Assembly: GCA_947651395.1 (NCBI GenBank)
Contig: CANSYW010000001.1
Location: 1-64,000, forward strand
DNA from: an uncultured Pseudoflavonifractor sp.
Lineage (GTDB): Bacteria > Bacillota > Clostridia > Oscillospirales > Oscillospiraceae
DNA: 64,000 bases
Reading direction: 5' to 3'
Shown: piece by piece, positions 1 to 7,677 of the stretch
How the letters are laid out: every line of letters begins with the position of its first letter
Position numbering within the stretch: the stretch's first letter is position 1
Notes under the pieces: model-generated
What the model was told of the DNA's origin: nothing
Database searches by the model: none
The model's input: only the letters and a program-made list of their open reading frames with translations
Made by a program: the position numbers and the translations under genes

Positions 1-30
1 CCCACCTGGTTTGCCTAATAAACGGGGGGC

Positions 31-55
31 GGGCGCCGGCCAATTGCCGGCGCCC
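31..55. other. GC-rich inverted repeat
   Basis: A 10-bp perfect inverted repeat (GGGCGCCGGC, 5-nt CAATT spacer, GCCGGCGCCC) lies between the window edge and the terminator of the acetate kinase gene. There is no long T-run after either arm, so it may be a weak terminator for a gene outside the window or simply a palindrome. Confidence 0.4.
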
Positions 56-68
56 TCCCTTTGGTCAT

Positions 69-102
69 AAAAAGGACTCATCCGTTGGGATGAGTCCTTT
101 TT
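69..102. terminator. bidirectional rho-independent terminator after ackA
   Basis: A 15-bp perfect stem, AAAAAGGACTCATCC with loop GTTG, gives A/T tracts on both sides. It can therefore stop transcription in either direction. It lies just past the acetate kinase stop codon on the minus strand. Confidence 0.9.
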
Positions 103-109
103 GATATCT

Positions 110-1306
110 TTATCTGCCCACGATGTCGGCGGTGTCGGTGGCGATCATCAGCTCCTCGTCGGTGGGGATGAGGAGCACCTTTACCTTGGAATCGGCGGCG
201 GAGATCACAGCCTCCTTGCCCCGAATGTCATTGGCGGCCTCGTCCATCTTCACGCCCATGAACTCCAGGCCGGAGGCCACGGCCATCCGGGTCTTGGCGT
301 CATTCTCGCCCACGCCGGCTGTGAAGACGATAGCGTCCACGCCGCCCATGGCGGCGGCATAGGCGCCCACCAGCTTCTTCACACTGTACTGGAAGGTCTC
401 CAGGGACACGGCGGCCCGATGGTTCCCGTCCTTGGCGGCGCTCTCCACGTCACGGAAGTCGGAGGAGACACCGGAGATGCCCAGCACGCCGGATTTCTTA
501 TTGAGGACGTTGAGGGCCTCGTCGATATTCCAGCCATACTTGTTCATCAGGTACTGAAGGATGCCCGCGTCCAGATCGCCGGCACGGGTCCCCATGGGCA
601 GACCGGCCAGGGGGGTGAATCCCATGGAGGTATCCACGCTCTTGCCGCAGTCCACCGCGGCCACAGAGGAGCCGTTGCCCAGGTGGCAGGTGATGATCTT
701 CAGCTGCTCCATGGGCTTGCCCAGCATATCGGCGGCCCGGGCGGAGACATAGCGGTGAGAGGTGCCATGGAAGCCGTAACGGCGAACCTTATCCTTCTCG
801 TAATACTCATAGGGCAGGGCGTAGATATAGGCCTTCTCGGGCATGGTCTGGTGGAAGGCGGTGTCGAAGACGGCCACCATGGGCACGCCGGGCATCACGC
901 TCTGGCAGGCCCGGATGCCGGTGATATTGGCGGGATTGTGGAGGGGGGCCAGGGGAATGCAGTCCTCAATGGCCTTCATCACATCCTCCGTAATGAGTAC
1001 CGACTGAGCAAAGCTCTCGCCGCCATGGACCACCCGGTGGCCCACCGCGTCGATCTCTCTGACGTCGGCGATGACTCCGTGCTCGGTAGAAACCAGGGCG
1101 TCCAGAACGGACTGGATGGCCTCGGCGTGGGTGGGCATGGGGATCTCGAACTCTTTTTTCAGGTCCTTGGCAGGCACCTTGTGGGTCAGGCGACCGTCGA
1201 TGCCAATGCGCTCACACAGGCCCTTTGCCAGCACGTCGTGGCTGACCGAGTCCATGAGCTGATACTTGAGGGACGAGCTTCCGGCGTTGATCACGAGGAT
1301 CTTCAT
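110..1306 (-). CDS. ackA: acetate kinase
   Basis: ATP-dependent acetate kinase interconverts acetyl phosphate and acetate with ADP/ATP, the last substrate-level phosphorylation step of acetate fermentation in the cytoplasm. The protein is about 398 residues, normal for the family. It begins [17 protein letters not shown] (phosphate-binding N-terminal motif) and carries the ASKHA motifs HLGNGSS and [18 protein letters not shown]. The start is the ATG at 1306: AAGGAG lies 8 nt upstream, whereas an in-frame GTG at 1315 overlaps that ribosome binding site. No pta is next to it, so phosphotransacetylase must be encoded elsewhere. Confidence 0.97.
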   Translation of the reverse strand: MKILVINAGSSSLKYQLMDSVSHDVLAKGLCERIGIDGRLTHKVPAKDLKKEFEIPMPTHAEAIQSVLDALVSTEHGVIADVREIDAVGHRVVHGGESFAQSVLITEDVMKAIEDCIPLAPLHNPANITGIRACQSVMPGVPMVAVFDTAFHQTMPEKAYIYALPYEYYEKDKVRRYGFHGTSHRYVSARAADMLGKPMEQLKIITCHLGNGSSVAAVDCGKSVDTSMGFTPLAGLPMGTRAGDLDAGILQYLMNKYGWNIDEALNVLNKKSGVLGISGVSSDFRDVESAAKDGNHRAAVSLETFQYSVKKLVGAYAAAMGGVDAIVFTAGVGENDAKTRMAVASGLEFMGVKMDEAANDIRGKEAVISAADSKVKVLLIPTDEELMIATDTADIVGR

Positions 1307-1333
1307 GTTTGACACTCCTTCATCTTAGATATG

Positions 1334-1347
1334 TGAAAACGCTTGCT
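1334..1347. promoter_or_regulatory. candidate cre (CcpA) site upstream of ackA
   Basis: On the minus strand AGCAAGCGTTTTCA matches the cre consensus TGWAANCGNTNWCA at 12 of 14 positions. It sits about 28 nt upstream of the ackA ATG. CcpA activation of ackA through cre is known in Bacillus. Here it is a sequence match only, and its position close to the start codon is unusual for activation. Confidence 0.3.
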
Positions 1348-1484
1348 ATTTGCAGAAAAATATGTTACGTTCTTCACAAAGAATGGGAATTTCCCTAACT
1401 TTCATTGTATAACTTTTTTCCAAAAAGGACAACTGTTTTTTTGGGAAATTTCAGAGAATATGAAAAAAGATCAGGAGGCGGGCC

Positions 1485-2666
1485 ATGAAAGCCATCGGGA
1501 TCGTGGCGGAATACAACCCTTTTCACAGCGGACACGCCTGGCATATTGCCGAGACCAGGCGTCAGCTGGGCGGGGAACGGGAGATCGTATGCGTCATGTC
1601 AGGCAGCTGGGTCCAGCGGGGAGAGTGCGCCCTCACCGATAAATGGACCCGAACGGGACTGGCTCTGGCGGGCGGGGCTGATCTGGTACTGGAACTTCCG
1701 CTGCCCTGGTCCATCTCCTCGGCGGAGGGCTTTGCCCGGGGGGCGGTGGAGACTCTTAAGGCCACGGGAGTGGTGGGAGCTCTCTCCTTTGGAAGTGAGA
1801 GCGGCCGCCTGGCGGATCTGTGCCGGGTGGCGGAGGCTGCGCAGGGAGAGGACTTCCGGATCGCCCTTCACGCAGAGCTCGACAAGGGAATCTCCTTTGC
1901 ACAGGCGAGGCAGCGTGCCGCGGCCCTGACGGTCGGGAAAGCGGCCGACTGCCTCCGGGGGGCCAATGACAGCCTGGGGGTGGAATATATCCGGGCAGGG
2001 GGAGACGACCTGGTCATGACGGCCATCAGGCGTCAGGGCGTCTCTCACGACAGTGGTCGTGTTCAGGGGGACTTTGCCTCCGCCTCCTGTCTGCGGGAGT
2101 GGGCCCGGTCAGGGGCATGGGACGAGCTGGTCCGCTGTGTGCCGCCGGGAACGGCGGAGGCCCTGCAAGGGGCGGGACTGGCCTCCATGTCCCACGTGGA
2201 GCGGGGGATGCTGGCCAGACTGCGGGGATTGGAGGAGGCGGACTGGGCCCGGCTCCCTGACAGCGGGGCGCAGGAGGGGCTGCCTGCCCGACTGGTGAGA
2301 GCGGCAAAGGCAGCGGGAAGCCTGGAGGAATTCTATTCCCTTGCCAAGACCCGCCGATATGCCCACGCCCGGATCCGCCGCCTGGCTCTCTGGGCCTTTT
2401 TGGGCCTCACCGCCGGGGATCGGCCCCAGAGCCCCCTTTACCTGCGTGTACTTGGCTTCAATGACCGGGGCCGAAAGCTTCTGCGGGAGATGAAGCAGAC
2501 GGCCCAACTGCCCGTACTCACCAAAACCTCCCATGTCCGGGAACTAAATGCGCAGGCGCAACGGTTGTTTGCTCTGGAGTGCCGGGCCACCGACCTGTTC
2601 GCTCTGTGCTTTGATAAAGTAAGGCCCTGCGGCGCGGATCACACCACAGGGCCGGTCAGAGTTTAA
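1485..2666 (+). CDS. tmcAL: tRNA(Met) cytidine acetate ligase (TmcAL family)
   Basis: A nucleotidyltransferase-fold protein of 393 residues, as usual for the TmcAL (YlbM) family. That family uses acetate and ATP to form N4-acetylcytidine at the wobble base of elongator tRNA-Met. The N-terminus MKAIGIVAEYNPFHSGHAWH holds the ATP-binding HxGH motif (HSGH), followed by CVMSGSWVQRGE and DLVLELPLPWS, typical of the family. The start ATG follows AGGAGG at good spacing. It lies divergently from ackA, which makes free acetate; the adjacency is suggestive only. Its stop codon overlaps by 4 nt the stop of the convergent TVP38 gene. Confidence 0.92.
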   Translation: MKAIGIVAEYNPFHSGHAWHIAETRRQLGGEREIVCVMSGSWVQRGECALTDKWTRTGLALAGGADLVLELPLPWSISSAEGFARGAVETLKATGVVGALSFGSESGRLADLCRVAEAAQGEDFRIALHAELDKGISFAQARQRAAALTVGKAADCLRGANDSLGVEYIRAGGDDLVMTAIRRQGVSHDSGRVQGDFASASCLREWARSGAWDELVRCVPPGTAEALQGAGLASMSHVERGMLARLRGLEEADWARLPDSGAQEGLPARLVRAAKAAGSLEEFYSLAKTRRYAHARIRRLALWAFLGLTAGDRPQSPLYLRVLGFNDRGRKLLREMKQTAQLPVLTKTSHVRELNAQAQRLFALECRATDLFALCFDKVRPCGADHTTGPVRV

Positions 2667-3355
2667 TCCCGCTTCAGCCGCTCCATGACGGCGGTCTCAA
2701 AGCGCTCTGCGTATTTCATGGCCAGGGCAAACAGAAGGATGCCGGCCAGCCCGAGAAGGATCATGCCCCAAAGGGGAATGTGGATCACAGACCCGCCCAC
2801 GGCGGAGGCGACCAGCAGTCCCCAGGGACGGGCGAGGATCACCAGCAGCAGGAAGCGGCGAAAGGGAATGCGGGTAAGACCTGCCATGATACACAGAATA
2901 TCATCGGGAAAGAAGGGGAACAGGAAGGCCAGAAAGAGGAAGCTGTCCCGTTTGCGCCGGATCAGCTCGGCATATTTCTCCTGATTGTGGGCGCTGATAA
3001 AGCGTTCCGCAAAGGGCTTTCCAAGCACCCGACCCAGCTGAAAGACCACTGCGGAACCCAGGATCACGGCCCCGGCGGTAAGGAGAAAGGCAGGAATGGC
3101 GCCAAACAGCACCCCGCCCGCGGCGGCTGTGAGATTGCTGGGGATGGGGGCCAGGATCACGGAAACCAGCTGGATGAGAAAGAAAACCAGATGGGAATAG
3201 GGGGAAAAACGCTGTATGTAGGCCCGGATCCCCTCGGTGGAGCGTACGGCCTGAAAAAAGCCTGTATACCAAAGCCCCGCACACAGCACAGCCAAAAGCA
3301 GAAGGGTCAGGGCCAGAGCGACCCGCCAGGTCCTTTTTTGGGTGTTGTTTTCCAT
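2663..3355 (-). CDS. TVP38/TMEM64 (VTT-domain) membrane protein
   Basis: An integral membrane protein of 230 residues with a VTT/SNARE-associated domain (DedA-like superfamily), whose members are linked to lipid scrambling or transport. A first helix at about residues 10-30 is followed by the family signature VFFLIQLVSVILAPIPSNLT with the helix-break PIPSN, then GGVLFGAIPAF, and the late motif FPFFPDDILCIMAGLTRIPF. The ATG at 3355 is chosen because AAGGAGGG precedes it. The frame stays open for another 100 codons upstream, but those codons cross a terminator and read as non-coding. Substrate unknown. Confidence 0.88.
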   Translation of the reverse strand: MENNTQKRTWRVALALTLLLLAVLCAGLWYTGFFQAVRSTEGIRAYIQRFSPYSHLVFFLIQLVSVILAPIPSNLTAAAGGVLFGAIPAFLLTAGAVILGSAVVFQLGRVLGKPFAERFISAHNQEKYAELIRRKRDSFLFLAFLFPFFPDDILCIMAGLTRIPFRRFLLLVILARPWGLLVASAVGGSVIHIPLWGMILLGLAGILLFALAMKYAERFETAVMERLKRD

Positions 3356-3460
3356 TGCGGGTATCCCTCCTTTCCTTGCTGTGGTCAGGATACCACATTC
3401 CGGGCTGGGAATCCATAGGGAAATTGGGATGATTTTCTTAAAAAAGTCGAAAATTGGCCC

Positions 3461-3497
3461 AAAAACAAAAAAGCCACACCCGGCATCAGGGTGTGGG
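3461..3497 (-). terminator. terminator of the small unit at 3568-3710
   Basis: On the minus strand an 8-bp stem CCACACCC/GGGTGTGG with a 7-nt loop is followed by CTTTTTTGTTTTT. This is a clear intrinsic terminator. It lies about 70 nt past the stop codon of the 27-codon ORF and about 100 nt upstream of the TVP38 start. Confidence 0.85.
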
Positions 3498-3567
3498 AAA
3501 GCTTTCTTGAAGTGGAAGGGCAACAACAGCGGGACACAGAACTGCTGTTTTTCTGCCAATGCAGTCA

Positions 3568-3651
3568 TCACCGCTGACTGGGGATGACGGTGGTTTGGTC
3601 GAAGATCATATCGTCTATATCTCCGAGCCGATGTCCGTTCTCGTAAGTCAA
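3568..3651 (-). CDS. small ORF, 27 residues, function unknown
   Basis: Not a recognised gene. A TTG start lies 7 nt after a strong AGGAGG, and the frame runs 27 codons to TGA. The peptide is hydrophilic and acidic (starts MTYENGHRLGDIDDM, ends PSQR), with no signal peptide or membrane helix. It has its own near-consensus promoter at 3682-3710 and terminator at 3461-3497, giving a transcript of about 210 nt. It may be a genuine microprotein or a small RNA that happens to carry an ORF. A TTG at 3655 in another frame is only 3 nt from the AGGAGG and is less likely. Confidence 0.5.
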   Translation of the reverse strand: MTYENGHRLGDIDDMIFDQTTVIPSQR

Positions 3652-3681
3652 ACAAGTACCTCCTTTCTTACGGGTGAGTTT

Positions 3682-3710
3682 AGTATAATTGATCCGCGGG
3701 GAAAAAGCAA
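3682..3710 (-). promoter_or_regulatory. sigma-A-type promoter for the 27-codon unit
   Basis: Minus-strand TTGCTT, a 17-nt spacer, then TATACT. It lies about 30 nt upstream of the TTG start codon at 3651. Confidence 0.75.
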
Positions 3711-3762
3711 CAGGTTTTTGTAAAAGTTACACAAATGTAATATGAATTTTTTGTTAATAGAG

Positions 3763-3796
3763 CCGAAAGAAACGGGATGGGTATCGCCCATCCCGC
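3763..3796 (-). terminator. terminator of fbp
   Basis: The minus-strand hairpin CGGGATGGG/CCCATCCCG with a 5-nt loop is followed by TTTCTTT. It lies directly after the fructose-bisphosphatase stop codon. Confidence 0.8.
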
Positions 3797-3809
3797 TTCT
3801 CTATACAGT

Positions 3810-5762
3810 TTATTCTCCCTGCTCCTTGATGGCGCCCTCCCGGTAGGCGATGAGAAGATCCTCCAGAGCGGTGATCTGCTCCCGCAGGGCGGCGCCGGTG
3901 TCGGTATCACCCACCAGCACCCGCTTTGGCATGGTCTCGACGATACGCACCTGTGGGGCGCTGCCCCGGGGATCGGCCTTGATCTGGATATAGGGCTTGT
4001 GCTGCGCCAGGGCCAGGTGGTGGGAATTATAGATGAGAGTATACCCGCCAAATCCGGTCTGCCGCTGATAGGCCTTGGAGATGCCGCCGTCGATGACAAA
4101 GAGGAGCCCGTCGCCCCGGATGGGGCTCTCGCCCTCCTTCTCCTTGACGGGGACATGACCGTTGACGATGTGGGAACGGGCGGGATCCAGGCCGAATTCC
4201 CGCAGCAGCATCTCGCAGGTCTCATGGCGCTTGACCAGCTCATAGTAGGGGTCGTAGACCTCTGTGTGGGTCTCCTTCTCCGCGATAAAATATCGTTCAA
4301 AGGTGGAGATCTTGCTTTTGCCGAAGAGGGGGGACTTGGGGCCGGCCCAGAGATACCAGAAGTAGTCTATGGCACTGTCGTGCTCGGAGGTGCCGGCAGA
4401 TCCATAGAAAGCCACGCGGACTTTGGCGTTGATGGCGTCCAGGTAGGCCCGGCCGGTGAGCTCCTGTCCGTCCAGCCGCACCGTCTCAAACCCGCCGTCA
4501 GGGCGCATGGGAATGCAGCCGTGGTAAAGGAGATTGCCGTTGACCACCTTATACATGCCGCCCCGGCTCAGGAGAAAACGCATGTGCTTTTTCAGCAGAC
4601 TGCTGTGTCGGAAGGAAGCGGTGAGCTGATCGATGAGCTCTTGCTCCCCCTGGGAGAGCACATCGGGGTGCCGGGGATCCACTGTGGGAAAGGAGCGATC
4701 CAGCAAAGAGTACTTTTTGCCGTCTACCTTGACGGTGTAGTCGGAAAAATCGATGCGGGAAAAGAGGGCCCTGTCCGTCATGCCGTACTCGGGGCGGCGC
4801 TTGACCAATTGACTTTCCAGCTTCAGTTCGATAATAGCCATGGCCTTGTGCATCTTGGAGGCCAGCTGAACATCCACGGGATCATAGACATTTTCGTCCA
4901 GTACATGGGGGGCAAAGCGTTCACAGGGATCGTCTCCGTACACCTCCGCGGCGAACATAGACAGGGGCCGCAGATTGATCCCGTAGCCGTCCTCGATCTC
5001 ATCAAAGTTGTTGTAGCTCACCGCCCGACGCAGAACGCTGGCTACGCAGGCCTGGTTGCCGGCAAAGGCGCCCATCCAGGCGATGTCATGGTTGCCCCAT
5101 TGAATGTCCACATCGTGGAAGCGGCGCAACTCCTCCATAATGCGGTCGGCGTGGGGCCCCCGGTCAAAGATGTCGCCGATGATGTGGAGCATATCCACCG
5201 AGCAGCCCCGGATCAGGTCGCAGAACTGGGCGATGAAGGCGTCGGAGGTTCCGGTGGAGACGATGGAGCGGATGATCTCCTCGTAGTAGCGCTCCTTGTT
5301 GTCGTCCGCGTCGGCGTGGAGAAGCTCGTCGATGATATAAGAAAAGTTGGGAGGGATCTTTTTACGTACTTTGGATCGGGTGTATTTGGAGGAGACGGTC
5401 TTGCACACCTGGACCAGCCGGTAGATAGCGATGCGGCACCAGTTGTCATAGCCCTCGGCGTCCAGCTCGGAGCGGAAGCGGTTGAGGGTATCCACCGGAT
5501 TATAGATGAGCATGGCCAGCTCGTCCCGTTCCTTTTCCGACACCGACCAGGAGAAGAGGGCCTCGATCTTGTCCCGGATGATGCCCGAGGCGCTGGAAAG
5601 GAGGTAGCTGAAGGCGTCATACTCGCCGTGGAGGTCGCTGAAAAAATACTCTGTCCCCTTGGGCAGACGACAGATGGCGTTGAGATTGATGATCTCCGCC
5701 GAGGCGGCAAGCGCCGTGGGATAGCTGCGGGAGAGGAGCTGTAAGTATTGAATATCTGTCAT
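3810..5762 (-). CDS. fbp: fructose-1,6-bisphosphatase, class III
   Basis: The gluconeogenic enzyme that hydrolyses fructose 1,6-bisphosphate to fructose 6-phosphate. Class III enzymes belong to the calcineurin-like metallophosphatase superfamily. Its metal-binding motifs are visible in order: FFSDLHGEYDAF (about residue 40), GDIFDRGPHADRI, then WGNHDIAWMGA, with a late NGHVPVKEKEGE segment. At 650 residues it has the usual length for class III. The ATG follows GGAGGG at suitable spacing. It is a single-gene unit with its own promoter and terminator. Confidence 0.96.
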   Translation of the reverse strand: MTDIQYLQLLSRSYPTALAASAEIINLNAICRLPKGTEYFFSDLHGEYDAFSYLLSSASGIIRDKIEALFSWSVSEKERDELAMLIYNPVDTLNRFRSELDAEGYDNWCRIAIYRLVQVCKTVSSKYTRSKVRKKIPPNFSYIIDELLHADADDNKERYYEEIIRSIVSTGTSDAFIAQFCDLIRGCSVDMLHIIGDIFDRGPHADRIMEELRRFHDVDIQWGNHDIAWMGAFAGNQACVASVLRRAVSYNNFDEIEDGYGINLRPLSMFAAEVYGDDPCERFAPHVLDENVYDPVDVQLASKMHKAMAIIELKLESQLVKRRPEYGMTDRALFSRIDFSDYTVKVDGKKYSLLDRSFPTVDPRHPDVLSQGEQELIDQLTASFRHSSLLKKHMRFLLSRGGMYKVVNGNLLYHGCIPMRPDGGFETVRLDGQELTGRAYLDAINAKVRVAFYGSAGTSEHDSAIDYFWYLWAGPKSPLFGKSKISTFERYFIAEKETHTEVYDPYYELVKRHETCEMLLREFGLDPARSHIVNGHVPVKEKEGESPIRGDGLLFVIDGGISKAYQRQTGFGGYTLIYNSHHLALAQHKPYIQIKADPRGSAPQVRIVETMPKRVLVGDTDTGAALREQITALEDLLIAYREGAIKEQGE

Positions 5763-5794
5763 AGAAAGATCCCTCCGCTTATGTTCTTCTCAGT

Positions 5795-5823
5795 AGTATA
5801 GCACACCTTGGAAGGAAAGTCAG
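5795..5823 (-). promoter_or_regulatory. candidate promoter of fbp
   Basis: Minus-strand CTGACT, a 17-nt spacer, then TATACT. It lies about 33 nt upstream of the fbp ATG. Confidence 0.55.
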
Positions 5824-5929
5824 CAAAAAATGGAATGACGCGTTCAATTTTGATAGCTTGATATCTCATGGCGGTGGGCTTGTGGAATTGCATCAGGCAG
5901 ACAACGATATTGAAAAATGAATTTTCCGG

Positions 5930-5976
5930 AAAAAGGAGAGGAAAGCCCCGCCTAAGAATGGCGGGGCTTTCCTCTC
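5930..5976 (-). terminator. terminator of the FAD/Rieske gene, overlapping its last codons
   Basis: A 16-bp perfect stem (AGAGGAAAGCCCCGCC and its complement, 7-nt loop) is followed on the minus strand by CTTTTT. One arm encodes the last residues of the oxidoreductase, so coding sequence and terminator are shared. Confidence 0.85.
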
Positions 5977-7256
5977 TTCATGTCTTTTGTGGCCGGATCG
6001 TCCAGGAGCCGGCCCTCTTTGGTGAATCTGGAGCCGTGGCAGGGACAGTCCCAGGTATTTTCCGCCTCATTCCACTTCAACGCGCACCCCATGTGGGGGC
6101 AGCGAGGCGTGGTGGGGGTGAGAAGCCCCAGCGCGCTGTGGGCGACGTTGGCTGTCAGCTGGGGATGGAGCATGGAGCGGGAGGGGGAGAACAGCCCGGC
6201 CCAGGGATTCTCCTGTCCGGTCACCAGATCGGCCAGAAGCAGGGCGGCCACCATGGAGGAGGTCATACCCCAGCCGTTGAAGCCCGTGGCCACGTAGAGG
6301 TCGGGTGTGGTACGGGCGTACTGACCGATATAGGGGACGCCGTCCAGACTCATGCAATCCTGGGTGGCCCAGCGATACTTGACACGGGCCTTGGGCCAGT
6401 GGCGGCGGGCAAAGGTCTCCAGCGCCTCCCAGCCTCCCATCGGCTTTCCGGTGCGGCCGCCGCCACCGCCTAAGAGGAGCAGACCGTTGTAATTTCGGAA
6501 GGAGAGGCCGTCCAGGGCGGCGTCCACATACATACCGCCCAGGTCAGGCGCGTTTTCCAGGGCCAGTGCATAGGAGCGATGCTGATAGAGCTTTATAAAA
6601 TAACTGCCGTGACGGTTCAGGATGGGAAAATGGGTGGCGACGATGACCTTTTTTGCCTGAATGGCCACCCGGTCGGTCACCGCCCTGTGGGGAGAGAGGG
6701 AGCGGACGGGGGTATGCTCATAGATCCGGAGCTTGGGCAGGAGGGCGGCGACCAGCTTCAGGGGATGGAACTGGGCCTGATCCGGAAACCGCAGCGCGCC
6801 GGCCACGGAAAAGGGAAGGGGCGGGCAGAACTCCAGCTCGACGGGGAACCCCAACGCCTTCAGGGCGGAGCTCTCCTCTTCCAGTTCGGAGAGATCGGTG
6901 CGGGAGTAGACAAAGGAGTCCCGGTGCTGAAAGTCACAGTCGATCTCCCCGGAGAGTTTGCGGTAATGCGCCAAAGCGGCCAGATTGGCGTCCAGATAAC
7001 CCTTTGCCGCCTCCCGCCCCAGCTTGGCGTAAATCAGACCGTGCTGCGCCGTGATCTTGGCGGTGGTATCCTTTGTGACTCCACCGCAGACGGTGTCTGC
7101 CTCCACCAGGGCATGATCCACGCCCAGCTGCTGAAGCCGCCAGGCACAGAGGAGTCCCGCCAGCCCACCGCCCACAATGAGCACATCGGTATTCAGCGCG
7201 TGCTCAAGGGGGTCAAAGGAAGGTAATTTGATTGTATCGGACCAAACAGAACCCAT
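5952..7256 (-). CDS. FAD-dependent oxidoreductase with C-terminal Rieske [2Fe-2S] domain
   Basis: A two-domain flavoprotein of 434 residues. The N-terminal DAO-type FAD domain has the Rossmann motif VLIVGGGLAGLLCAWRLQ (about residues 25-42) and a late GYNGWGMTSS-like FAD segment (ATGFNGWGMTSSMVAA). The C-terminal Rieske cluster domain has both ligand pairs intact: CPHMGC (CxH) and CPCHGS (CxxH). Similar glycine-oxidase-like/Rieske fusions are common in Bacillota, but the substrate is not known. The ATG follows GAGGTGATC. It is the first protein gene downstream of tRNA-Pro on the same strand and has no obvious pathway partner here. Confidence 0.9.
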   Translation of the reverse strand: MGSVWSDTIKLPSFDPLEHALNTDVLIVGGGLAGLLCAWRLQQLGVDHALVEADTVCGGVTKDTTAKITAQHGLIYAKLGREAAKGYLDANLAALAHYRKLSGEIDCDFQHRDSFVYSRTDLSELEEESSALKALGFPVELEFCPPLPFSVAGALRFPDQAQFHPLKLVAALLPKLRIYEHTPVRSLSPHRAVTDRVAIQAKKVIVATHFPILNRHGSYFIKLYQHRSYALALENAPDLGGMYVDAALDGLSFRNYNGLLLLGGGGGRTGKPMGGWEALETFARRHWPKARVKYRWATQDCMSLDGVPYIGQYARTTPDLYVATGFNGWGMTSSMVAALLLADLVTGQENPWAGLFSPSRSMLHPQLTANVAHSALGLLTPTTPRCPHMGCALKWNEAENTWDCPCHGSRFTKEGRLLDDPATKDMKRGKPRHS

Positions 7257-7309
7257 GAAAGATCACCTCAGAGCTATCATGCCCCAAAAAGATATCCCCC
7301 ACGCAGCAG

Positions 7310-7343
7310 AAAAACAAAGGCACCTGCTCTTAAGCAAGTGCCC
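7310..7343 (-). terminator. terminator of the tRNA-Pro transcript
   Basis: The minus-strand 10-bp stem GGCACTTGCT/AGCAGGTGCC with loop TAAG is followed by TTTGTTTTT. It lies about 160 nt beyond the tRNA 3' end, so the primary transcript carries a long trailer. Confidence 0.85.
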
Positions 7344-7436
7344 TTGATGAAATAAGCAAATAAAAACGATTTCTCTGGCAGGTTTGCACCAAAAGCCAAA
7401 TCGAAGCCCAGCGAAGCGAATCGGGTTCGAAGGCAA

Positions 7437-7499
7437 AGAAATTCCCACCATAGCGTAGTTTTCGGCGAAGCCGGAAACGGAGCGGTGGTGGGAATTTCT
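7437..7499 (-). repeat. long inverted repeat in the tRNA-Pro 3' trailer
   Basis: A 14-bp perfect inverted repeat (AGAAATTCCCACCA and its complement) is separated by 35 nt that contain a further hairpin around CGGC-GAA-GCCG. The structure begins 4 nt after the tRNA CCA. The stretch between it and the terminator (7344-7436) holds more hairpin potential (CGAAGCCC/GGGTTCG) but no credible gene. Function unknown. It resembles extragenic palindromic elements found near tRNA genes. Confidence 0.6.
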
Positions 7500-7503
7500 G
7501 AGC

Positions 7504-7579
7504 TGGTCCGAGTGGCGGGATTTGAACCCACGGCCTCATGGTCCCGAACCATGCGCGCTACCAACTGCGCTACACCCGG
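7504..7579 (-). tRNA. tRNA-Pro (anticodon CGG)
   Basis: A full cloverleaf can be drawn on the minus strand. The acceptor stem is CCGGGTG/CACTCGG with one G-U pair, and the D stem is GCGC/GCGC. The anticodon stem is CATGG/CCATG with loop TTCGGGA (anticodon CGG). The T arm is GTGGG-TTCAAAT-CCCGC, followed by discriminator A and an encoded CCA. The length is 76 nt. A consensus promoter lies just upstream. Confidence 0.95.
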
Positions 7580-7600
7580 ATGTGATTTGACGCAGGTATT

Positions 7601-7629
7601 ATTATACTGATGCCGACCTGCCTTGTCAA
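7601..7629 (-). promoter_or_regulatory. consensus promoter of tRNA-Pro
   Basis: The minus strand carries an exact TTGACA, a 17-nt spacer and an exact TATAAT. The start point would fall about 15 nt upstream of the mature tRNA 5' end. Confidence 0.92.
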
Positions 7630-7677
7630 GTCAAATTGCCGCTTTCCTCTCCCTGAGAAAAGGGAGAATAGATCCCT

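Noticed and set aside
101-1312. A 400-codon open frame antisense to acetate kinase
   Set aside because: It mirrors ackA codon by codon, has a Gly/His/Val-rich non-protein-like composition and no RBS. Long antisense frames are expected in GC-rich genes with strong codon bias.
3356-3655. Extending the TVP38 protein N-terminus by 100 residues
   Set aside because: The extension crosses an intrinsic terminator and has no membrane-protein character. A good RBS precedes the internal ATG at 3355.
3777-5744. A 655-codon open frame antisense to fbp
   Set aside because: Same cause: rare stop codons opposite a biased gene. The sense strand encodes a complete class III FBPase with all metal motifs.
7277-7564. 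Short frames running through tRNA-Pro and its trailer
   Set aside because: They read through the tRNA itself and its inverted repeat. They are artefacts of the structural RNA region.
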